DNA of 64,000 bases from Nectonema munidae (lineage: Eukaryota > Nematomorpha > Nectonematoida > Nectonematidae). The translations under genes were made by a program, and so were the position numbers. The notes under the pieces are model-generated. The model saw only the letters and a list, made by a program, of their open reading frames with translations. It did not search any database and was not told the origin of the DNA. Each line of letters begins with the position of its first letter. Position 1 is the stretch's first letter. The stretch is taken from NCBI GenBank assembly GCA_030549495.1, contig JAUIRK010000414.1, positions 124,001-188,000 of the forward strand, read 5' to 3'. This document shows, in pieces, positions 11,100 to 22,365 of the stretch.

Positions 11100-11973
11100 T
11101 AAAACTACCTTTTTTTTACCGTTTAAAAAGATATAAAAATGGCATTCAAGGCCAGATACCGCAAACGGCTGATGACAGACCTACTAACTAAATGGACACA
11201 TATACCAGCGCTCCCCGATTAGCCAAATCTGTTACTATTCTTGATGCTATCAAATGGATTTACGCTTTTGGCGAAAGACCAAAATCTCAATCACACGTTG
11301 TTTCAAACAGTGTGGTTTCACCATGCTCACTGTTCTAGTTGGAACATCTAAAGAAGAACAAGATCTTTCGCTATCTGCTGCCATTCCTCAGATCTCCATG
11401 TCCTCTATCACGGCTGACGATTTCATCGATATAGATAAGACCACTAAAACTGAAGACACTTTTCACTGGGAGGCTTATCTGCAAGCTAACACGTTCAATA
11501 GTTATAGTGATGAAGAGGACGCCATCGAACCACCAAAGAAAGAATTCAGTCGTATCAACGTCCTTAATATGCTCCAGAAATGCAGTCACTTATCACTAAA
11601 AACAAAAGAAGTTTGCTGCTTCAAAACAAGTGTCCATCAAAGACCTTTTCCATTCTTAGAATCTGAATTTGTGGTTGTGTTATGATCTAATGGTGAAATA
11701 AAACGTTCGATGTAGTTTACTCGTTCTTATTTTTTAAATGCTTTAATAAATTTGACGAAATATAATTCTAACAGCAAGCAGGTTTATGTGTTTTTAATAT
11801 ACACGTGTAAATAAACATGTAACATCCGTAGACAACGGTGCAAATACACGTAATGTTTTATGGCTTGGCCGATGTTCTCCGATCGCTATATATTCTTTGT
11901 ACACCGGTGTTCTGTCAATACTGCATTTTTTGTTGGTGCCCCCCGAGATCCGATTTGTACAGGTTCTACTGTA
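11100..11973 (+). mobile_element. pogo/Tigger transposon relic, 3' half
   Basis: The DNA from 11138 encodes MAFKARYRKRLMTDLLTK, continuing in other frames as a VTILDAIKWIY-like block and RKTKISITRCFKQCGF. This is the end of the DDE_1 core of pogo/Tigger (CENP-B/jerky-like) transposases. An open frame at 11254-11685 then gives the acidic C-terminal tail (ITADDFIDIDKTTKTED, SYSDEEDAIEPPKK). The element appears to end at 11973 with AGGTTCTACTGTA, which fits the TACAGTAGAACCT-type Tigger terminal repeat. The DNA-binding half and the left terminus are not present, and frames shift at least twice between 11100 and 11330. Confidence 0.75.
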
Positions 11974-12129
11974 TATCTTTAGCTTTCCTTATTTTTTGAG
12001 AATTGTTAAATAAATTTTATAATACTATTTTGCTTTTTGGATCACTGTGTTTCTTTGTCGAGACCATTTTTACAGCTTGCACTAAATTAAAAACATAACT
12101 TTAGATAAAAAAAATGTCAGGTCTGGAAA

Positions 12130-12200
12130 TTTTTATTGAATCTCATACATAGTTATAATGATTCAATCAATCAATCAATCAATCAATAAATATCTTTTTT
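12130..12200. repeat. (TCAA)n microsatellite
   Basis: About six tandem ATCA/TCAA units followed by ATAAATA. Such tails often end non-LTR retroelements, but no LINE coding sequence is attached here. Confidence 0.7.
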
Positions 12201-12482
12201 TATAGTATTTAAATGACTTGTTTGTCTTGTGAGTAGATGTTCCGAATTAGTTTTCTTGTTTTAAAGTTAAGTCTTAGAATGAATATTTAAAATCTATTTT
12301 CTTCATCTTTTACTTCTTTGATATAATAATGCAAATTTGAGCTATATTTTAATGTAGCCAGTAATTTGAACAAGAGTCCATGCATTTTTGAGCGTGTCAA
12401 ATATGTTTTTATACCACATAACTATATAAGAACTCTACAATTTAAAGCTTAAAAGGCTTATCCCTATTAATTATTATTGTAA

Positions 12483-12625
12483 CCAGGCCCGTCGATAAGA
12501 AGGGGGCTTGGGAGCATTGCCTCCCCTGGGATTTATTTTGCCCTTCTGAAACTCCTTTGAAATATATAAATGTATACCCTTTCTTATAGTCCTGGCCCCA
12601 TTAAAATCAGTTTTGCCCCCACCCT
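12483..12625. repeat. Short C/G-rich repeat remnant, hAT-like end
   Basis: CAGGCCCGTCGATAAGAAGG followed by G- and C-rich text (GCCTCCCCTGGG, CCTGGCCCC, TTGCCCCCACCC) stands out from the AT-rich flanks. It resembles the CAGGGCC-type ends of hAT elements, as also seen at 56525. No matching right end was identified. Confidence 0.35.
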
Positions 12626-12659
12626 CTCTGCTTGATCAGTCTCTTTGTACTTGAAGGCG

Positions 12660-13989
12660 GGCGAAGGGTCTAGTTTAAACAATCATGTCTTTTATCCAGA
12701 AATTAAATACATAGCATCTTTATTCTTAGATAATCGTTTTATCCAATTCTTCTTACATTTTGCTTAAAATTTTTGTTAAAGCTTAGTATAAATAATTTTA
12801 TTTTCATGTAATTTATAGCGTATAACTTAGGGAATGGAATGGCTAATTTATATAAATTTAAGCTTTATAGAATATTTCTTCCAAAATTTTTGAATCTTCG
12901 AATTTAAATTAATGGCTTTAAATTCATAGATCCATATCCGAAATATATTCCTATGTTATCAAACCTGAATTTGTGCAATCATTCATCTTGACGTTTAAAG
13001 CAGTCAATAATTAAGTTCACCTACTCACTGTATTCTTCATAGACACGCACTTGTGGCTTAAAAGGCGCCCATTTCAATGAAGTCACTTTTGAATGATGAA
13101 GTAAAAGTTGTTAACTTCGCTAAGACTCGATCTCTACAAATCACGATTTTATATGAAGAAATGAGCGTCATCATATATCCTTATTGTTACATACTAAAGA
13201 TGGTTGTCACGCAGTGAAGTACTATATATGATTTTCGCTATTTGAATTGCGAAAAGGGCTTTACGTCTTTTGAATACCCAGAAATCTTCACTAGCCAAAC
13301 ATTTAGTGAACAAGATTTGACTTAAGAGACTTTCATATCCTTGCGACATCTTAGCTAAGGTAGAATAATTAAATAGGCCGTGTTTAATGCTTATGATAAA
13401 ATTAAAGCTGCTTCTTATAAAGTGTAGTTTTGGCATTGAAGAACAACAATAATACGGAATGCTTTTCAACACATGAATTTCGTATTCAAATTTCTGAAGA
13501 ACTGTAAGAAATCACTCTTTAGGAAATAACGAACACTTGCAAGAAGTGCAGGAAATTTTTATGGAAAAGTTTGCAGAAGATAAATTAGTTGGATCAATAA
13601 GTCATTTCAAGTGACAAAAAAGGAAACAATTTTTCTGCTTCAGATTATGAAAGTCTTATTGAAATCACCTCAAACTCTTCTTTAAAACAAAAGTTTGTGG
13701 CTGAATCACTTATTACTTTTTGGAGCTAGGCTCCTAATTTCATAACATGATTTTTTTAAAAAATTTCATTTTGAAAAAGATTTGTATGATTTTCTATAAA
13801 GTCAATGCTGATAAAGGATTCATATTAATTAGCGAGTTATCGATTTTCAAATTGGAATATATTTAGAAAAGCCAGTTTCCAAATGTCAAAATGTGCTCTC
13901 CTTCAAAAATAAAGCAAATGGAATTGAAATTTTGCCCCAACTTTTAAAGGGGGGGGGGTTAAACAAATTTTTTGGTTTTTTTCCCAAAA

Positions 13990-14023
<34 letters not shown>

Positions 14024-15225
14024 TTTTTTTTTCCTTTTGGTTATTTTTTCCTTTAAGTTTTCAGGCCCTAAATTGTGACAAGTTTTTATCTTTTCTAAAG
14101 GAGAAGTAATGCTAATTTTAGGAAGGTATGGATAATTCCCTTATAAAGTTTATATCAAAGAGATCTATCAAATGATTTGTGAAATCATATCATATGTCCA
14201 TGGGCTCCTCAAAATTTCGTCATAGCTGTAAAACCCTGATTTAGAGAAGAAGTTTTTCTCAAATATATTCTCATTACGATCATTTAGATGAAATAATGAT
14301 AAATTGTATCATGCATTCAAAAGGAAGACAATTTAGTTTTGTTTCTCATTATGGAAAAAAATATGGAAGGAAGATAAGAAAAAAACCTGTTTAATTTTCG
14401 ATTATCGCCATGAAAAAAGGAGTGGACCAATTTGATAAAAACTCTTCTTACTCAAAACGGTAAGGAGACATCTACTTCTTTTCTTCAGTATCCTTGTCAT
14501 AGTGGGTTTTTATTATTCAAATCGAATGGACACTCTTGAAATAGAAAAAAAAGAAAGCTTTTTAAGCATATATCAAAAAGAATTGGCAAAGCTCTTAGTA
14601 AAGTGTAGATAGATATAAAACAAGCAAAAAACTATCAAGCAAATATAAGGAGTAGTTAGCTAAATTGTTTGGATTGATTGTAGAAATTATTGGCGCGAAT
14701 TTTTTTTAATTGTATTTACTCTGAAAATTTTTTTTTCAATGTTTTCACTTTTCATATTTTATATAGGGAATTTGTAAAAAACATAAAGCTATACTCTGTC
14801 TACCTAGCAAAATTATTGCTGGAGTTTTATTGCTGGATAAATTTGTTATTTAACCCTAAAAGGCCCCGTCCCTTCATCAACTAAAAATTGTACAAACTTT
14901 GTCACCTTTCCTAAAATGCTGCATATTTGGATGTCATTTTCATGGTAGTTGAGAGACCCTCTCTTGTCAAATGAAATATAATTGTTCAAGCTGCTACAAA
15001 ATTTTACAGGAATACAAGAAAGGATCAAGTAACCTATATGGTATAAATTTTAATGCCATTATCATAACATTATCCACAATAAATGTAAAATTTAGTAGTT
15101 CCGAACAAATCTTTTCTTTGTTTTTACTAAATTACTGGAGCCAACAAAATTAAAAAGTTTCAATTTTTGAAAGTATATTTAAAAAATGACATTATCTAAC
15201 TCCAACGATAAACCTAAAAATCTTT
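12660..15225. other. AT-rich stretch without recognised gene
   Basis: Holds the low-complexity block at 13950-14050 (G-run, then long T and A runs) and AT-driven open frames only. A TTAACCCTAAAAGGCCCC word at 14850 could be one end of a TTAA element, but no partner was found. Confidence 0.4.
13948..14050. repeat. Homopolymer-rich low-complexity block
   Basis: A run of nine G, a run of about 18 T, then about 15 A and more T within 100 bp. The 61-codon frame here is an artefact of these runs. Confidence 0.8.
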
Positions 15226-15230
15226 TATTC

Positions 15231-15366
15231 TTAACCAATTTACGGCCAATGTTCCTATTTTGGAACATAGGTAATTTCATCTTCGTCTGCTTTTTTCAAT
15301 GACTTTGAATATAAATCGTCTGCGTTTTTTAGATATCGTCTGCTTTGCTTGATTTAAATGGGTTAA
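15231..15366 (+). mobile_element. piggyBac-type TTAA MITE (family a), copy 1
   Basis: It is bounded by TTAA on both sides; ends read TTAACCAATTTACGGCC and AAATGGGTTAA. It contains the subterminal palindrome TGTTCCTATTTTGGAACA and three internal copies of (T)CGTCTGC. The same body recurs at 19672-19808 and, inverted, at 35805-35941. Confidence 0.75.
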
Positions 15367-15774
15367 CAGGGTTAGATTAGAAAATACACTACTATGATTC
15401 CTTTTTTAACACGCTAATATTTCGTTAATAACATAGACATCATTAAAAATGGCCTCTCTATCCCTTTTCAAAAACACAATAATTTTCACCATGTTGTCTT
15501 CTTATTTTTATTATAGAAAAGTATAAAATTAAAAGCACAGCACATATGTTGTTTGAATAAAAATTCAAAAATACAATGCCTTTCACCCCGTATTTTCCCG
15601 ATTTTTATTATTTAAAATCAAGCATGGAGCAAACGTTTTCATAAAAAAGTCTCAAATTGAATACACTGGAAAGTCTAGCTATAATGTAGTAATGTGCTGT
15701 TTAATAAATATTTTACTCTACACCGTTGTCTCTCTGTTTTTATTATATCAAATCATACACGGAGCAAATGTTAT

Positions 15775-15912
15775 CAGGGGTGTAGCCTGAGGGGGGGAGG
15801 GGCAAATACCCTTTCTGCCCCCTCCCAAATACTAATTATTTTATTTCCAATATGCTTGCCACCCTAAACTCCTTGCATGCCCCCCAACTTCCATTTTTTG
15901 GCTACGCCACTG
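15775..15912. mobile_element. hAT-type MITE with 8-bp target duplication
   Basis: Ends are CAGGGGTGTAGCC and GGCTACGCCACTG, inverted to each other with two mismatches. AATGTTAT flanks both sides (15767-15774 and 15913-15920), an exact 8-bp duplication as for hAT. The 138-bp body is C/G-run rich and non-coding. Confidence 0.85.
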
Positions 15913-16044
15913 AATGTTATCCTCCCTTATCAGATACGAATCAGGCTCTTGTAATTTTTCAAATGTCAATAGAAAAAACTTCAAATTTCATGAACAATAT
16001 CTCCTAGGTATTAAAAACTAAATATCAAAATTACAATCGAATAT

Positions 16045-16130
16045 ATACCATTTTCACAATGAATTCATGCTTTTTCACATTGAAATCGTCCATTTTCACA
16101 TTGAATTCGTCCTTTTCACATTGTTACTAT
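16045..16130. repeat. Short tandem repeat of about 20 bp (TTTTCACATTGAATTCGTCC)
   Basis: Four imperfect units centred on TTTTCACATTGAA with ATTCGTCC/ATTCATGC spacers. The arrangement resembles the repeat-built ends of the transposon at 17427-19562, and it lies about 250 bp before the coding relic at 16375, so it may be a transposon terminus. Confidence 0.55.
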
Positions 16131-17605
16131 GTAGGTTGGTCCTTATTTTAAAATTTCTTTTTTTTTAATATCTCAGCATTCCATTATGTTTTCTGTTTTA
16201 TAAAATGGCTACATGTAAAAAATTATTAAGAATAAATTTTATTTAAAAGTCGCTCAAAGGAAAATTATAAATAGTTTTTTTGGCATTTAAGTGTAAGTTT
16301 ATGATATTTTTGTAATTATTTAAATTTTTTGTATTTTTAAAATTTATATTGCAGCCTTAAAAGCAGCACAACTGAATGATTCCTAGAAACAAGTCTTTTA
16401 ATTGGTTAATTCATTTTCAAGAAATGCAAATAACTGGTGCAAAATTAACATCAATCAGACGAGTTTTATGCATATTTTTTTATTATCATAAAGCATTGAT
16501 AAAACAATTCGAGATAGTGCTAAACTTGTCATTCAGAAAGTTTCATTATTTTGGAATAAATCGAGAATTCCACTTCGACGAGAACAACATGCTATCAAAC
16601 AATTTCGACTTTATTTTGAGAAATACAAACAATTAAAAAAGAATTCTTCAAAAAACACTCTCACACAAAAGAAAAATGATTTGTTGAGCAATTGGGTCAT
16701 TTATTTGACATCGCTCATGAGCGTGTTCTCAATTTAATCAAAATTGATGAAGATGGAACATTTTAAATTGCTCAAAGAAAAAAAAATCTTCAAGGTTGTT
16801 TAGGATCTCTAGATAAAATAGACGCTAAAAGAAAAAAGAATGCAAAAATAATAACAAGCTGAATTGATTTTAGAGAAAAAGTGAATATGGAAGATCAAAA
16901 AGTGAGAATTTTTAGAGTTTGAAAATGAAGAAGACGCCTTATCAGAGATGAAAGTTATAAAATTAGTGAAAAAGAAAATTTTCAAGTGAGTAAAAGAGCT
17001 TGTAAAAATTTTTTGATTTAAATTTAGCAGCTACTTTGAACAAAAACTTCTGACAGAAGAGAAAGAATGATGATTAGTGCTTGGTTTTGATGTCATAAAT
17101 TATAATTGTAAATTGATTATGAAAAAGCAAAAAAAAAATCTTTTGTATTTTACATGTAGGCATCACATTTTTGAAATAATAACAATTGGTACTGATACTG
17201 CTTTATTCAAACGATTTCAACATCAATGGAATGCTATTCATCAATCTTCTTATCAAAGTTTGTTACAGAATGAAACAATTAGCTTTGCAATCAATGATAT
17301 TAGAAGAAGTTACTAGTTTTGCTATTACTTAGTTGAGTAAATGTCACGCAAGAGATGATTACAAAGAATTTTTAGCGTGTATTCTTATTTTATCTGGAAA
17401 AGGTCATCCTTGTATACCTTTTCATGTTCACAATGGGAAATAGCAAATTCAAAATGGGAAATAGCAAAATCAAAAGGGGAATTGACTAATTCAAAATGGG
17501 ACTTTTTTTCTTCATTTTTTTGAATAATTTTTTATTGGAACTTTTATTGAGTTTCTGATTATATTTTTAAACATATTTGATAAAAATAGAAGTTTTCGAA
17601 CAAGT

Positions 17606-19213
17606 TTATTTGATATCAAAATAAAAAAATCCAAATTGAACATGAGCACAATTTAAAACATCAGGAAACAAACGCTGAATTTTGGCAATAGAATTTGAGC
17701 AAAAAGAAGGATTTATCTCATCGACTGCCAAAGTAACCATTTTTTCCAGTTTTTTTGTCCTAAATTCCATTATTCCTAAGCCGTCTCGATCAGAATTATA
17801 TAAAACCTCACTTGATATTTCAGCCCACTCCTCTTTGACCCTGGCTTTCACTTTACTCCCAATTGATTCGATCGAATTCAACATTGGGCTATATGGCCCC
17901 AAACGCAGAATTTTATGAAGAGAAAATTCTTATTCGTTTAACCCATATTAACCCAATAAAAATTTTTTTGAAAATAGTATAATTTTTTATGATAAATAGC
18001 CTCTAAATAACATGAAAACAAAAATATTTAGAAAAAAAAATAAATCAATTTGTTTTTATAAGCAAAAAATGTTTTGTAAGTTTAAACTGACAATGGGAAC
18101 GAAAGTATTCATATTTATTATTTCAAGATTAAACAAAGTTAGGTAGTTCAAGAGAAATATTTATTTGATTGTCAATCATAAAACTTTATTCTTTAATTAA
18201 TTTTATTATATTTTGCTAAAATCAACCATTATTAAATTTCAGACCCTTCTATTTCAGCAATTTTACAAAAAAATGATATACATACAAAAACAAATATTTA
18301 TTTTAAAAATTATATTGTTTTGTGGTATGTAGTAAAACAATCACGATGTAATCCGACTTTACACTTTGAACAAGAATACAGCGTTCTTCCGCCGCACTTC
18401 ATTGCGCATCTTCTTTGCTTACCTTTTATAATCCTGTGATCAAAACTATCTAATCTTGACTCTTCACTTGATAAAAAAAAGTTCTTTGTTTTTTGAAGGA
18501 GTTATTAAAATTTTTGGTTTCGAATATTGAGCAATATAATAATTTACTATATTTCTTCTAAAGGATAGTAAATCTAAAGGTTGTTCTTTAAAATATTTTC
18601 AATACTCGGGTGGCAAGGAGCATTGTCCATAACCAACACAACATAAAATTGGTGTAGCTCTAGGGCTTTCCTCAGGGTGGTTTTGACGAAATTTTCAGCT
18701 TCGTTTTTTTGAAGGATCCTCTTCTAATTTCATGCTAAACTAACCCAAAAGAGCCACGGAGCATCTGAGGCCTCGTTTTGATCGACCATGATTTCTTGAA
18801 ATGTGTACTATATTGAAATTTGTTTCATCCATAAACAAAATGGTTTTTCCCCCAGATTGTTGTTCCAGAAGCTCGACAACAAACTGTTTTCTTTTTTCTT
18901 TATTTATGAGTGAACTAGCCTTTTCTGGTTCAAAGTGAACTTCTTTCAAAGTGTACAATAATAGGTCAAGGTGACGTCTAATGCTTTCTTTTGAAATTTC
19001 AAAGGAAAACTTTTCGGTAAATTGACTTTTGATCTGTGATAGAGATATTCTTCGATTGGATTCGATGCATTCTATGACATTTTTTTTGTGTTGTTCATTA
19101 ATTTTCATATTTCGAGCTCCACCTCTTCCATTTGGCTTGTTTCCCTCTTCGATCCATCTATAAAGAGTGGGTTTTTTTAACTCCGAGACTTTTTGCCAAT
19201 GCCCTCCAATCAC
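17606..19213 (-). pseudogene. Tc1/IS630-family DDE transposase, two pieces
   Basis: 19213-18740 encodes a helix-turn-helix part: KKPTLYRWIEEGNK, NGRGGARNMKINEQHKKNVI (GRGG-type linker), SRRISLSQIKSQFTEKF and ISKESIRRHLDLL, then KRKQFVVELLEQQ and TILFMDETNFNI with the first catalytic Asp-Glu. 17902-17606 encodes the end, GPYSPMLNSIESIGSKVKA (third catalytic region, usually SPxLNxIE) and a helical tail. About 800 bp between them contains the second Asp region only in decayed form. The motif set is that of IS630/Tc1-like DDE_3 proteins. The element's own inverted ends surround both pieces. Confidence 0.8.
17940..18640. other. Decayed interior of the Tc1/IS630-like element
   Basis: No open frame of note. 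The AT-rich sequence contains CATTGCGCATCTTCTTTGCTT and other words that could be coding remains in broken frames, but I cannot assign them. Confidence 0.3.
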
Positions 19214-19671
19214 CGTCTGCTTCGTAAACTGTTAAAATTTGATTTTTTTATCTAAAACTTTTTTCAACTTTTGATTTGGCATATTGCCGAAGAATAAAAT
19301 GGAACGAAGAATTATCAAAAAAAGTTTTGAAATTATCCAATTGTTAATTTGAATAACCTCTCGTGAAAATTTTCTCAAAAAATTTGAATAAAAACTTTTT
19401 GTTCAAATTTGTTTACTTTTTTTCATTCAAATAAAGGCCTTGCCAAAAGTTTAAACGAATGAAAAAAAAACATGAAAAATTTATTAAAAAAAATGAAAAA
19501 AAAGTCTCATTTTGAATTTGCTAGTTCCCATTTTGAATTTGCTATTTCCAATTTTGAAAATAAAAAGGTATATGTGGTGCACTTTATAAAACCTGATGCA
19601 AGATGGATGTCAGAAGCAATAAATTGCTTAAAAATAACTTTGTTTTCTCACCAATTTAAGTTGAACTTTAC

Positions 19672-19808
19672 TTAACCCATTAAGTCCCAATGTTCCCATT
19701 TGGGAACATAAGTAATTTCATCGTCGTCTGCTTTTTTCAATGACTTTGAATATAAATCGTCTGCGTTTTTTAAATATCGTCTGATTTCTATGGTACTTAA
19801 TGGGCTAA
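19672..19808 (+). mobile_element. piggyBac-type TTAA MITE (family a), copy 2
   Basis: The left end is TTAACCCATTAAGTCCC and the right end TACTTAATGGGCTAA (target TTAA changed to CTAA). The palindrome TGTTCCCATTTGGGAACA follows the left end, and CGTCTGC/CGTCTGA words repeat inside. It interrupts the coding relic between the KITLFSH and KAWFTATD blocks. Confidence 0.8.
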
Positions 19809-20428
19809 AAGCTTGGTTTACAGCAACTGATGTAGTTTCTGCTCCGCAGAATGGTTTGAATTGTTAATCTTTTTGAGTATGAAAAGATAAATTCGAAAAT
19901 TTCAAAAATAGCACAAACCAAGTTTTCAAATCATTTATGGCATTTGAGTGAAGAATTCGTTGTTTTAGATCGATTAATTTGTTTCAATAAAAGAAAGCAA
20001 TATTAGAAGCTATGGAAAAAAATAGTGCACGCGAGCAAAGTTCTAACACGCGATGCGTTTTTGTTAGAAAACATAATTAATTATTCTCCTGAAATTTTGC
20101 ATCAAAAAAGTCTTTTTACATTTTTTAATGTTCTTAATATTTCAAGTTATTTCTTAATTTTTGGTCCAAAAACGTAGGAAAAGAGGGAAAATTATGAATT
20201 AGCATTAAAAAAATCTAAGGTTTAAAGTGTGTCAACGATTATGCTGAAAGAAGTATAGCTCTTATTGAAGAGTATAATTCTTCACTAACTAAAGATGAAG
20301 AACAAATGCAATAGTTAGTATCTTCTGCGAATTGTTGAACGGCATAGCACCAAGTATGCCAATTCAAATGTTAATAAATAAAAGAATATTGCACTTTATA
20401 TGCAAAAACAAAGGTAATCTTTGTTTTC

Positions 20429-20505
20429 ATCGACAATGAGAAGGTGGCTCGAGACTGGATTCGAACCCGAAACCTTGAGATATCGAACACAGATTTTAAC
20501 AAAAT
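20429..20505 (-). repeat. tRNA-derived SINE, family 2, decayed copy
   Basis: On the minus strand, TCAAGGTTTCGGGTTCGAATCC supplies the B-box, followed by the family's TCATTGTCGAT word. The A-box side is weak. Confidence 0.5.
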
Positions 20506-20579
20506 TTAGCTACCACTAAAACTTGCTCAAACTTTTGTCTGTTATACTTTTTTGATTAGCACAAAAGATTTAAAGGGTG

Positions 20580-20679
20580 AGAAACAAGGTTTTTCGCTTG
20601 AGGAGAGAGTCTGAATGTCCGCTTGTAAGCCTAGAGTGGTTTTGTCATCCGATATTTGAGTTAACGAGGGTCTACTGTA
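20580..20679. repeat. Tigger-like terminal fragment
   Basis: GTTAACGAGGGTCTACTGTA at 20660-20679 is the reverse of a TACAGTAGACCCTCGTTAAC terminus typical of pogo/Tigger elements. No transposase is attached, and the other end was not found. The 105-codon minus frame here has no domain. Confidence 0.5.
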
Positions 20680-20689
20680 GTGAATAAAA

Positions 20690-21750
20690 TTATGAGAGGT
20701 TATCGGATGCTTTCGTCCTCTTGAGGGTTTTGAAGACTGTAAAATATGAGGGGTTGTCTCCCGTGTCCAAACCCTTGAGGTTTTCGAAGTATATATAATA
20801 CATTTATAGTATGCGTGCGAATGGTATATACTTACTTGGATTTGTAGTCTATTTGGCAAGGAAAACCTAATTAGTATTCACACCCATTACCAGCCATAAG
20901 AGCTATAGTATACATAGTTTATTGTGTTTTATAATTGATTTTGTTGTGAATCACAAATTTGCTGTAAAATGTTCTATTTTGTGCTATTCTTTTTCTCCCA
21001 TACATCTAGCATACGTTATATGTAATGTATACACTACTTGCACAGCCTTATTCAACATCAATAATTCTTATAACATTTAAGGCACTCTAAAAAGGATTTG
21101 ATGCACTACTATGAATACTAATAATAAAACTGTAAGTTTTATCCCTTTCCATGGTCGTGTGAATTTATTTCCCGGAAAACATCTCCCATTACAATCACTC
21201 AATTGTTTGTTCTCACCTTTTACCTTTTTCTATTCTTTTCCAAATTTTTAAATTTAATTTACTTGATTTGCTCAATTTTTTTAATATTTTGTTTGAATTT
21301 TGAATGCTATAGCTTCTTGTATCTTTCATTATTGTGTTTCATATTTTTTGGCGCCATTTTTTTATACGCAAAATAAAACATCATAGTATCTGGTATGATA
21401 AGATTGATATTACATCCTTGCCTCCGCACTCTCTATATTTTATTATCTCAACATCTCACAGATTTAAAAATCGGTGAATAACGGATACCTTATTATAAGA
21501 ACATATTTATCCCGTATAAAATACAAAATAGAATTCTCAAATAAATTAAAAAAAGTTTATTGCTTAAATTTCTTTGCTATTTAAACTAAATAGTTATTTT
21601 AGTTCTTTTTTAATTTCTTGATTAAAAACTTCATATGAGTGTTTATCACATTAGCAAAACCATCAATACATTTTGTTTTTGGAGCAAATTATAATAATAA
21701 TAATCAGTTTTGTATTATGTAAGAACAATGAGAAAATTATAATGTTTTGC
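20690..21750. other. No recognised feature
   Basis: AT-rich DNA without coding motifs. Confidence 0.4.
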
Positions 21751-21751
21751 T

Positions 21752-22048
21752 TCAATGTTTTTCACATATTTCGGCGTAAATTTTGCATTCTGTTCCAGTG
21801 TTCATTTTTTTGTTGTTTATGAAAACATCATCATCATCATCATCATTTATTTTTAGAAGATGGGTTTTCCTCGTAAAAAGGTCCTTATTCAATATGGAAC
21901 CATAATACAATGCATTTATTAATTTCTTCCATTTACTTCTATCCGCGTTATCTTTTTCCTCTAAATTAAATCTTTTCAAATCTTTGTCAACCACGTTCTT
22001 CCATCTCAGGTGCGGCCTTCCGTTTTTGGTTGTTCCTTCTATTTTCAT
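21752..22048 (-). pseudogene. Non-LTR retrotransposon 3' end (ORF2 C-terminus)
   Basis: The frame starts MKIEGTTKNGRPHLRWKNVV and continues DKDLKRFNLEEKDNADRSKW KKLINALY. The G-RP-LRW..V..DL...L......DR..W block is the C-terminal signature of LINE reverse-transcriptase ORFs, just after the RT/RNase H region. A CATCATCATCATCATCAT microsatellite at 21830-21845, read as a run of Asp codons, marks the 3' tail. Upstream RT sequence is missing, as expected of a 5'-truncated LINE copy. Confidence 0.75.
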
Positions 22049-22307
22049 CTTTGTCGTTGTAATAAAGTTCCATAATTCATAAGATTTTGTTGGAGCAGAT
22101 GAAAACTTTTATGTTTATGAAAACATTCATTACAATTCTCAATCACATAATTTTGTCAATTTATTGAAATAATAATTAATAATATTAAAAATAAAATAAA
22201 TTTTAATTTATTGAAATAATAATAAATACTTTTGTTTACTAAAATTGTATTGATTAATATGCTATCCCAAAACTTAAAAAATTATATAATTTAAGAATAA
22301 TAGATCT

Positions 22308-22365
22308 GGGGGCGTGATTGAGGTTGGTTAGATACTAGTGGGCTTCGATAACTGAAGGCTTCAAT
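22308..22365 (+). repeat. tRNA-derived SINE, family 2, partial copy
   Basis: GGGGCGTGATTGAGGTTGGTTAGATACTAG matches the start of the copy at 24558 almost base for base; the B-box half is lost. Confidence 0.6.

Larger units (their letters stand above)
17427..19562 (-). mobile_element. Tc1/IS630-like transposon with repeat-built inverted ends
   Basis: The left end (17427-17505) carries three to four units like AATGGGAAATAGCAAATTCA and closes with CAAAATGGGACTTTTTTT. The right end (19494-19562) is its reverse complement (AAAAAAGTCTCATTTTG, then GAATTTGCTAGTTCCCATTT). The ends are thus about 70 bp inverted repeats made of 20-bp direct units. Inside, on the minus strand, lie two pieces of a DDE transposase. 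The element sits within the coding relic at 16375-20340, whose reading resumes on the far side. Length is about 2.1 kb. Confidence 0.85.
16375..20340 (+). pseudogene. Relic of an unnamed arthropod element protein (CRHHIFE/ARWM family), interrupted twice
   Basis: Plus-strand pieces in order: a C-x2-type start followed by WNKSRIPLRREQHAIKQFRL (about 16545-16610), LFDIAHERVLNLIKIDEDGT (about 16700-16765), KKNLQGCLGSLDKIDAKRKK, GFDVINYNCKLI, LLYFTCRHHIFEI with ALFKRFQHQWNAI (17077-17316), then after an insertion PDARWMSEAINCLKITLFSH (19578-19660), and KAWFTATDVVSAPQNGLNC after a second insertion (about 19810-19865). I know these blocks from large uncharacterised proteins that recur in arthropod and cnidarian genomes; they behave like a transposase family, but I cannot name it. 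A Tc1/IS630-like element (17427-19562) and a TTAA MITE (19672-19808) split it. Many stops and frame changes show it is long dead. Confidence 0.6.

Noticed and set aside
13893-14078. Small membrane protein (Phe-rich frame)
   Set aside because: It is produced by homopolymer runs of T, A and G.
20542-20859. A 105-codon minus-strand gene
   Set aside because: It covers a Tigger-like terminus, has no domain, and its composition follows the repeat.
21826-21850. A CRISPR-like or functional Asp-repeat from CATCATCAT
   Set aside because: It is a plain microsatellite tail of a LINE 3' end.
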